This document shows, in pieces, positions 1-5,861 of a stretch of DNA of 14,784 nt. Numbering within the stretch: the first letter of the stretch is position 1; every line of letters starts with the position of its first letter. Under the pieces are notes generated by a model. That model searched no databases and was not told where the DNA came from. It saw only the letters and a program-made list of their open reading frames with translations. Source of the stretch: SAT2750 sp964476375 (GTDB taxonomy: Bacteria; Planctomycetota; Planctomycetia; Pirellulales; Pirellulaceae); NCBI GenBank assembly GCA_964476375.1, contig CAYYZW010000117.1, forward strand, positions 1 through 14,784. Reading direction: 5' to 3'. The translations under genes were made by a program, and so were the position numbers.

Positions 1-617
1 AAAAGGATATACGCCGGGACCTGGCCACCTACAACGCGGTGATCTCTCACATGGACCAGAAGGTGGGACGTATCCTGGCTGCACTGGAAAAAAACGGACA
101 GGACGACAGCACGGTTGTGATTATTGCCAGTGAACAAGGACTGGCCCTGGGCAGCCACGGGCTGATGGGCAAGCAGAATATGTACGAGCATACGATCACC
201 GTCCCGCTGCTCATCCGTGGGCCGGGATTCGAGGCGGGGACAACCTGTAATGCACAGTGTTACCTGCGGGATCTTGTCCCCACCAGCCTGGAACTGGCCG
301 GGATCGATATTCCCGCTAGTGTCGAGGGGGCCAGCCTGATGCCGGTTGTGCGGGGCGAGATCGACGAGATCCATCGTTTCATTATTGGGTACTTCGCCGA
401 CAAGCAGAGGATGATCCGGATGCAGGACTGGAAGTATATCTACTATCCCCAGGTCCGGCGCGAGCAACTCTTTTTCCTGGGCCAGGACCCCCTGGAACGG
501 AACGATCTTTCAGGCGACCGGCGGACCGCGGGAATCCGTGATGAGCTGCGAGTGGAAATGATCCAGTGGCTCAAGAACCACGGGGATCCGCTGAAATACG
601 ACAGCGGGGGCCAGTAG
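1..617 (+). CDS. Sulfatase (S1 family), C-terminal part only
   Basis: This is the 3' end of a type I sulfatase; the frame is open from base 3, so the start lies upstream of the window. About 204 residues are visible. They include the metal-site loop and following loop S-E-Q-G-L-A-L-G-S-H-G-L-M-G-K-Q-N (visible residues about 43-59), a conserved Y-E-H-T-I-T-V-P-L stretch, and the usual C-terminal part with T-S-L-E-L-A-G and a W-K-Y-I-Y-Y strand. In this subfamily the loop normally reads S/A-D-Q-G or S-D-H-G, the Asp being a calcium ligand; here it is Glu (codon 132-134). The catalytic Cys/Ser-x-P-x-R site would be upstream and cannot be checked, nor can a signal peptide. It is probably a periplasmic or secreted hydrolase of sulfate esters on glycans. 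The family is certain; the substrate is unknown. Confidence 0.9.
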   Translation, partial: KDIRRDLATYNAVISHMDQKVGRILAALEKNGQDDSTVVIIASEQGLALGSHGLMGKQNMYEHTITVPLLIRGPGFEAGTTCNAQCYLRDLVPTSLELAGIDIPASVEGASLMPVVRGEIDEIHRFIIGYFADKQRMIRMQDWKYIYYPQVRREQLFFLGQDPLERNDLSGDRRTAGIRDELRVEMIQWLKNHGDPLKYDSGGQ

Positions 618-650
618 CACTTTCTCCTGGTGCGCCTGCTGAAAAGCAGC

Positions 651-680
651 TTGGCCCTGGAAAAAATAATCGGGTATGAT
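651..680 (+). promoter_or_regulatory. Candidate sigma70-like promoter for the DUF1549/DUF1501/WD40 operon
   Basis: TTGGCC (651-656) and TATGAT (675-680) are separated by 18 bases. The -10 box matches the consensus at five of six positions; the -35 box matches only its TTG. Transcription would begin near 687, about 34 bases before the ATG at 721. The -10 box covers the alternative ATG at 676, which supports the later start. Just upstream, 636-649 forms a 5-bp hairpin with a GAAA loop and no T-run. This is inference from sequence only. Confidence 0.35.
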
Positions 681-720
681 TGGGGCTGCCTTCCTGAACG
701 CGATTGGTGAGCTCCCCCGG

Positions 721-2376
721 ATGGTCATTCCAAGGTTCCTTCTTCCTGTCCTGCTTTGCCTGCTGGCGATCCCCGCCCAGGCCGCGCCGCCGCTCTCGGC
801 GCAGCTGGACCGCCTGGTGGAAGCTGCCGCGCCGGGCAAGCTGGCCGGGCCGGCGAATGACGCCGAGTTTGTGCGCCGCCTTCACCTGGATTTGGCCGGG
901 ATTGTTCCCACTGTCGGGCAGGTTCGTACCTTCCTGGCTGACAAGGACCGACAGAAGCGAGAGAAGATGATTGACAGGCTGCTCGCCGGTGAGGAATATC
1001 CTCGCCGTATGCGGGAGGCTTTCACGGTGATGCTGCTGGAACGGCGGACCGGGGCCACGGTGCCCGACGATGAGTGGAACAGCTTCCTGGAATCCTCCTT
1101 TGGCCAGAACAAGCCCTGGGACCAGTTCGCTCGTGAACTGATCCAGGCGGATGGGGCGAACGAGGACACACGAGGGAGCATGAAGTTCTTCACGGCGACC
1201 GGGCGGACCAGTCACGACCAGATGACACAGGATGTCGGCAGGCTGCTGCTGGGTATGAATATCCACTGTGCCAAGTGCCATGATCATCCCAACGTCGAGC
1301 AGTTTACCCAGGCCGATTACTTTGGGCTGCTGGCATTCCTGAACCAGAGTGCGGTGGCCAAGCATTCCAGCCTGCAGAAGAGCTTCCTCGTGGAAAAAGT
1401 GGCGACGGGCAAGCTCGAGTTCGAGTCGGTCTTTTTCCCGGGTGAAAAAAAGCAGGTGGGCCCCCGCTTGCCGGGAGGGGATGAAATCGAGATTCCAACT
1501 TTTGAGAAGGGGGAGGAGTTTTCCGAGCCGGCGGCGGATGGCCTTCCGGGGGTGCCGAAATTCCGGCCCCGGCAACTGCTGGCGGAAAAGCTCGCGGTCG
1601 CCACCAACCGCCGTTTCGTGGAGAACAGTGTCAACCGGTTCTGGTTCCTGATGATGGGGCGCGGACTGGTTGAACCGCTCGATATGCTCCACGATGCGAA
1701 TCCTGCCTCCCACCCGGAACTGCTGACCCTGCTGGCCGACGAGTTCGTGGCACACCAGTTTGATGTCAAGTGGCTGCTGCGTGAACTGGCCCTGAGCAGT
1801 ACCTACCAGCGGTCGAGCATTTTTCCCAAGGGCGTGCAATCGACCGATGCGCCGCCCCGCTCCTACCAGGTCGCCAACGCCAAGGGGCTGACGCCCGAGC
1901 AGATGGCCTGGAGTATGATGCGCGTGACCGGGGTACTGGAGCGAATCGTCAAGACACCCCGGCCAGAGGATTCTGCTTTTACATACAAGGATTATATCAA
2001 TGGCCGCATCCCGGCTCCGGGGAACCTGGCCGATACGATGCTGCTGTTCACCTCGGTGTTCGGGAACCCTCCCGGGGAAGCAGAAATCGCCTTTCAGCCC
2101 TCGATGGGCCAGGCACTTTTCCTGATGAACGAGCAGCTGGTGCTTGACTGGCTCAAGCCGAGCGAGGGAAACCTGGTGGACCGGCTGGTCAAAATCCAGG
2201 ACCCGGTGCAAATCACCGAGGAACTTTACCTCCAGGTCCTCGGCCGTTTTCCAGGCGAGGAGGAAGCGGCCCTGGTGGCCGCGCACCTGGAGAAGAACAA
2301 GGACCGTTTTACCGAGGCAGTGAGCGAGTATGCCTGGGCCCTGGTGACCTCGGCTGAATTCAAGTTAAACCACTAG
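721..2376 (+). CDS. Secreted DUF1549/DUF1553 protein with one CxxCH motif
   Basis: A 551-residue member of the planctomycete DUF1549-DUF1553 proteins, which are very common in this phylum and have no settled biochemical role. The ATG at 721 was chosen over the in-frame ATG at 676 because it starts a clean signal peptide (M-V-I-P-R, a hydrophobic run, then A-I-P-A-Q-A, cleavage after about residue 21). DUF1549 spans roughly residues 25-225 and carries C183-A-K-C186-H187-D-H-P, a CxxCH motif that could bind haem c. DUF1553 spans roughly 283-545, with the typical N-R-F-W...G-R-G-L-V and H-P-E-L-L-T-L-L segments. Many relatives are 700-1000 residues long with an N-terminal planctomycete cytochrome domain; this one lacks it. 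The DUF1501 gene follows 16 bases downstream, the usual partner arrangement, so the two are probably co-transcribed and work together in the periplasm. The family call is secure; the function is not. Confidence 0.9.
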   Translation: MVIPRFLLPVLLCLLAIPAQAAPPLSAQLDRLVEAAAPGKLAGPANDAEFVRRLHLDLAGIVPTVGQVRTFLADKDRQKREKMIDRLLAGEEYPRRMREAFTVMLLERRTGATVPDDEWNSFLESSFGQNKPWDQFARELIQADGANEDTRGSMKFFTATGRTSHDQMTQDVGRLLLGMNIHCAKCHDHPNVEQFTQADYFGLLAFLNQSAVAKHSSLQKSFLVEKVATGKLEFESVFFPGEKKQVGPRLPGGDEIEIPTFEKGEEFSEPAADGLPGVPKFRPRQLLAEKLAVATNRRFVENSVNRFWFLMMGRGLVEPLDMLHDANPASHPELLTLLADEFVAHQFDVKWLLRELALSSTYQRSSIFPKGVQSTDAPPRSYQVANAKGLTPEQMAWSMMRVTGVLERIVKTPRPEDSAFTYKDYINGRIPAPGNLADTMLLFTSVFGNPPGEAEIAFQPSMGQALFLMNEQLVLDWLKPSEGNLVDRLVKIQDPVQITEELYLQVLGRFPGEEEAALVAAHLEKNKDRFTEAVSEYAWALVTSAEFKLNH

Positions 2377-2392
2377 AGAACAGGACCTGGAA

Positions 2393-3679
2393 GTGATCCG
2401 CGAAAACCCGCATGCATGTGGCAGCTTGCAGCACGACGTCTCGCGTCGACAGGCCCTCGGTGCACTGGCCGGGGCAGCAGCGGGAGTGGGGGCCGGCAGC
2501 CTGCTCAGCCCGCTTGTAGCCGAGCAGCTCAAGTCGCAGCAGAAACAGGTCCTGTTGATCTGGCTGGACGGGGGCATGAGCCAGCTGGAGAGCTGGGATC
2601 CGAAGCCGGGGACCGAGTTCGGGGGTCCCTTCCGTTCTATTCCGACCACGCTGCCGGGGGTCCACGTCAGCGAGCTGATGCCCAACACGGCCAGGCAGAT
2701 GCAGCACCTGGCGGTGGTTCGAAGCATGTCTACCAAGGACGAGAACCACTCCTCCGGGGTTCCCAGGATCCTGCGGGGAGATCCCAAGAACCGGGGCGTG
2801 ACCTATCCCTACATGGGATCGGCGATGGCCCACCTCAAGGGAGAGGCCGACAGCGAACTGCCCAATTACATCTGGGTCAAGCCGGGATCCGGGGGATTCA
2901 TCTGGCAGCACGCCGGGTTCCTGGGTGCGAAATACGGGGCCCTGGCTCTCGGTGACGGCAAGCCACCGGTGTACATCAACCGGCCGGCGGAAATCGATGA
3001 TGCCCGCGACACGGCGCGAAATGATATTCGCAAGCAGCTCAACCGCCGCTTTCGGACAGGACGCCGTGAGGCAGAGGTGGAGGCCTATGACTATTCCTTC
3101 CAGATGGCGGAAAAACTGATCCGCCGCAAGGACCTGTTCTCCGACTTTTCTCCAAAGCAACTGGAGCGATACGGCTCGCATCCGCTGGGACGACATATCC
3201 TGCAGTCGAAGCGGCTGATCGAGGCCGGGGTGCTTTTCGTGCAGTGCCATTCCTATCACTGGGACACGCACGGCGATAACTTCAATATGCACCTGGACCT
3301 GGTTCCCCAGATCGACAAGCCGTTCGCCGCCCTGGTCGAGGACTGGCATGAAAGTGGGTTGCTCGACAATGTCCTGGTCCTGTTGATGTCGGAATTCGGC
3401 CGTACGCCCAAGATCAACCAGCGACTGGGACGGGATCACTGGCCCGAGGCCTGGTCGCTCTGCCTTGCCGGTTGTGGCATGAAACGAGGTCTGGTCCTGG
3501 GCGAGACGACTCCCAACGGTGCCTGGGTGGATGGGACCGAGTATGACATCGGCCATATTTTCCATACCGTCTTCAAGGCCATGGACATCGATCCGCTGAC
3601 CATCGAGTACCACAATAATGATCAGCCCTTGCCGATCGCCCATGATGACTGTGCTGTGATCAAGGAGCTGCTGGCATGA
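2393..3679 (+). CDS. DUF1501 protein, Tat-type signal, alkaline-phosphatase-like fold
   Basis: A 428-residue DUF1501 protein, the standard partner of DUF1549/DUF1553 proteins. The family is distantly related to the alkaline phosphatase/sulfatase superfamily, but its activity is not established. The N-terminus has a twin-arginine motif S-R18-R19-Q-A-L followed by an Ala/Gly-rich hydrophobic stretch (about 21-43), so export by the Tat pathway is likely, although the motif is not perfect (Q-A in place of x-F-L). Family signatures visible are L-D-G-G-M-S-Q-L-E-S-W-D-P-K-P (about 58-72), H-W-D-T-H-G-D-N-F in the middle, L-M-S-E-F-G-R-T-P, and G-R-D-H-W-P-E-A-W near the C-terminus. The start is a GTG 16 bases after the previous stop; no better ATG precedes the Tat motif. 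The TGA overlaps the next gene's ATG (ATGA), indicating translational coupling to the WD40 gene. Confidence 0.9.
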   Translation: MIRENPHACGSLQHDVSRRQALGALAGAAAGVGAGSLLSPLVAEQLKSQQKQVLLIWLDGGMSQLESWDPKPGTEFGGPFRSIPTTLPGVHVSELMPNTARQMQHLAVVRSMSTKDENHSSGVPRILRGDPKNRGVTYPYMGSAMAHLKGEADSELPNYIWVKPGSGGFIWQHAGFLGAKYGALALGDGKPPVYINRPAEIDDARDTARNDIRKQLNRRFRTGRREAEVEAYDYSFQMAEKLIRRKDLFSDFSPKQLERYGSHPLGRHILQSKRLIEAGVLFVQCHSYHWDTHGDNFNMHLDLVPQIDKPFAALVEDWHESGLLDNVLVLLMSEFGRTPKINQRLGRDHWPEAWSLCLAGCGMKRGLVLGETTPNGAWVDGTEYDIGHIFHTVFKAMDIDPLTIEYHNNDQPLPIAHDDCAVIKELLA

Positions 3680-4749
3680 TCAAGACCGTCCACATGCAAC
3701 TGGATGTCACCAAGGCCTGGACCGAGAGGAAGTTCCAGTGGGAGAGGCAGGTGACCGCCTGCCGTTTCAGCCCCTGTGGCAACTACCTGGTTGCCGGGGG
3801 TGTGGATTTTGCGTTACAGCGATGGGACATGGAGAGTGACGAGCGGGTCAGCCTGGAAGGACATCCCAGCTGGGTCGGCGACCTGGCATTCCATCCCGAC
3901 AGGCAGCGGCTCTACTCGGTCGACTACCATGGCGGCCTGTTCTGCTGGGATTACAGGGAGGCAGCGCCGCGGCTGCTCTGGAAAAAAGAAGATGCCCACC
4001 AGGGCTGGGCCCGCAGGGTGGCCGTCAGCCCGGATGGCAAACTGGTGGCCACGGGCGGGAACGACCAGGTGGTTTGCCTCTGGTCGGACCGGGGCAAGAA
4101 AGTGGCCGAGCTTGCCGGTCACGAGGGATATATTTTCAGCCTGCTGTTCCATCCCGGGGGAAAAGGACTTTTTAGCGGGGACCAGCGGGGAGTAGTGCGG
4201 GAATGGAAGCTGCCAGCCGGTAAGGAGGTTCGCCAGCTGGACCTGACCGTCCTCCACACACGACTGGAGAACTTCCTGGCCCACGTGGGAGGGGTCCGCA
4301 GCCTGGCCGTGGACGAGACCGGGAATATGTTGGCATGTGGGGGCATGACCAATGCCAAGAGTAACGCCTTCTGCCCCGGCGATCCCCTGGTGGTGCTGGT
4401 CGACCTGGCCACGGGCGAGGAGAAGATGCGGCTTACCCCATCGGAGAAAGCGGATGGCCCGGTCAACGGCCTGCAGTTTGTGCCGGGTGGAATTCTTGCC
4501 GGGATCGGCGAGGGGGCATCAGGGGCCTCGCTCGCTTTCTGGAAAACCGACCAGGAAAAGCCGATCCACAGTATCAAGATGAACAGCGGGTATGCCGTCG
4601 ACCTGCACCCCGATGGTCTGCGACTGGCCGTCTCGCGATTCGAGACCAATGGCCGCAGCGGTAACGGCCGACATTCCACTCCCGAGACGTATACCAGTAA
4701 TGACGGGGTGGTCGAGATCTATCATCTTCATGAGAAACCGGCCGAGTAG
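3676..4749 (+). CDS. WD40-repeat beta-propeller protein
   Basis: A 357-residue protein made almost wholly of WD40-type repeats. About seven repeat units can be picked out: 22-50, 61-91, 108-136, 149-177, 203-243, 260-289 and 304-350. Several contain the typical F-S-P-x-G or F-H-P turn, G-H before the strand and a closing Trp (W50, W91, W136, W177, W289). That is enough for one closed seven-bladed propeller, a protein-interaction scaffold with no enzymatic motif visible. No signal peptide or membrane segment is seen, so it should be cytoplasmic, unlike its two exported operon partners. The ATG overlaps the DUF1501 stop (ATGA). WD40 genes beside DUF1549/DUF1501 pairs are common in planctomycetes; a regulatory or assembly role is only a guess. 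Confidence 0.88.
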   Translation: MIKTVHMQLDVTKAWTERKFQWERQVTACRFSPCGNYLVAGGVDFALQRWDMESDERVSLEGHPSWVGDLAFHPDRQRLYSVDYHGGLFCWDYREAAPRLLWKKEDAHQGWARRVAVSPDGKLVATGGNDQVVCLWSDRGKKVAELAGHEGYIFSLLFHPGGKGLFSGDQRGVVREWKLPAGKEVRQLDLTVLHTRLENFLAHVGGVRSLAVDETGNMLACGGMTNAKSNAFCPGDPLVVLVDLATGEEKMRLTPSEKADGPVNGLQFVPGGILAGIGEGASGASLAFWKTDQEKPIHSIKMNSGYAVDLHPDGLRLAVSRFETNGRSGNGRHSTPETYTSNDGVVEIYHLHEKPAE

Positions 4750-4772
4750 ATTGTGGCAGGGGCCGACACGAG

Positions 4773-4793
4773 GAGCCGGCCGGCTCGCTTTTT
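4773..4793 (+). terminator. Rho-independent terminator candidate after the WD40 gene
   Basis: The perfect 14-base palindrome GAGCCGGCCGGCTC (4773-4786) can fold as a 5-bp GC-rich stem with a GGCC loop. It is followed by GC and five T (4789-4793). It lies 24 bases after the WD40 stop, where an operon end is expected. A second perfect hairpin follows at once (4794-4810: CAGGAC, 5-base loop, GTCCTG). The short stem keeps confidence moderate. Confidence 0.5.
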
Positions 4794-4863
4794 CAGGACA
4801 TCCCGTCCTGCCCTGTTCGTGGTAGACTTGGATTTTCCTACTCTCTGTGCGAGCACGATTCCC

Positions 4864-5844
4864 ATGAAGATCAACGTCTATGGTGTCGGTAATGCCCTGG
4901 TCGATTTGCAGGTCCAGGTCAGCGATGAGATCCTGGCCCGGACCGGCTTTGAGAAGGGGATCATGACGCTGGTCGATGATGACCAGCAGCGCGAGCTGCT
5001 CGACCAGATCAGCCAGCTCCCACGGAACCAGTGTGCCGGCGGTTCGGCGGCCAACACGATCGTGGGGATCGCGGACCTGGGGGGCTCGGTTGCCTACTGC
5101 GGCAAGGTCAGCCAGGACGCGATGGGGGAGTTTTTTCTGGCCGATATGAATGCACTGGGTGTGAACGTTGATGTGACAGCAGCGGCCGAGGGCCCGACCG
5201 GGACCTGCGTTGTCCTGATCACGCCGGATGCCCAGCGGACGATGCTCACGAACCTGGGGGTCTCGGCAACGCTGACCCCGGAGGACATCGACGAGCAGCA
5301 GCTGCGGCAGGCGGATTATGTTTATGTCGAGGGCTACCTGCTGACCGGGGAAACAACCCGCGCGGCTGCCTACCGGGCGATGGAGCTGGCCGCGGAGCAT
5401 GGCGTGCGGATCGCCCTGACCGCCTCGGATCCCTTCCTGGTCAACATGATCCGTGATGAAATATGGCAGCTGATCGAGGGGCCGGTAGACCTGTTCTTTT
5501 GTAACGAGGAAGAGGCCCTGGGGTTGACCGAGAGCAAGGATCCGGTGGACTCGCTGCATGCAATCCACCAGCACGTGGAGAACGTGGCGGTCACGCTGGG
5601 GGCCAATGGCTCGATGGTCATGCACCAGGGAGAGCTGGTGTCGGTTGAGGGCGTGGAGGTCGAGGCGGTCGATACGACCGGTGCGGGGGACATGTACGCG
5701 GGGGGACTGCTCTATGGCGTGACCAACGGGATGGACTGGAAGCAGGCCGGCCGCCTGGCATCGCACTGTGCCGCCCGGGTGGTGTCGCAGCTTGGAGCGC
5801 GTCTGGCGGAGAAAATGACTCCTGAACAGATCGAGGCACTCTAG
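4864..5844 (+). CDS. PfkB-family carbohydrate kinase, adenosine-kinase-like
   Basis: A 326-residue ribokinase/PfkB-family kinase, which phosphorylates a sugar or nucleoside with ATP in the cytoplasm. Signature 1 is near G59-G60-S-A-A-N-T (substrate-site Gly-Gly). Signature 2 is D270-T-T-G-A-G-D276-M-Y-A-G-G, with D276 the expected catalytic base and G-A-G the anion hole. The opening V-Y-G-V-G-N-A-L-V-D and the length resemble the adenosine-kinase-like branch, but the substrate cannot be fixed from sequence. The ATG at 4864 was chosen because it puts M-K-I-N-V-Y-G-V-G-N at the N-terminus as in relatives; an in-frame GTG at 4753 would add 37 poorly matching residues through the terminator. The tandem sulfatase begins 17 bases after the stop, so the two may be co-transcribed, though a metabolic link is not obvious. 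Confidence 0.9.
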   Translation: MKINVYGVGNALVDLQVQVSDEILARTGFEKGIMTLVDDDQQRELLDQISQLPRNQCAGGSAANTIVGIADLGGSVAYCGKVSQDAMGEFFLADMNALGVNVDVTAAAEGPTGTCVVLITPDAQRTMLTNLGVSATLTPEDIDEQQLRQADYVYVEGYLLTGETTRAAAYRAMELAAEHGVRIALTASDPFLVNMIRDEIWQLIEGPVDLFFCNEEEALGLTESKDPVDSLHAIHQHVENVAVTLGANGSMVMHQGELVSVEGVEVEAVDTTGAGDMYAGGLLYGVTNGMDWKQAGRLASHCAARVVSQLGARLAEKMTPEQIEAL

Positions 5845-5861
5845 TTTTGCTGGAACCGACC

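Noticed and set aside
636..649. CTGCT-GAAA-AGCAG hairpin after the first sulfatase as a terminator
   Set aside because: The 5-bp stem has no T-run on the plus strand, so it is too weak to call as a terminator.
571..2286. 571-codon open frame on the minus strand opposite the DUF1549/DUF1553 gene
   Set aside because: It is a shadow of GC-rich codon bias in the plus-strand gene. It has no recognisable domains, is rich in His/Arg/Gln/Pro, and overlaps a well-supported family member completely.
2360..3643. 427-codon minus-strand frame opposite the DUF1501 gene
   Set aside because: It is the mirror frame of a clear DUF1501 protein and has no domain signal of its own.
4753..4863. In-frame GTG extension of the PfkB gene
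   Set aside because: It would translate through the terminator palindrome, and the added Arg/Pro-rich residues do not fit the family N-terminus.
4811..4863. Promoter for the PfkB/sulfatase unit
   Set aside because: No pair of -35/-10 boxes with acceptable spacing and match was found, although one is expected after the terminator.
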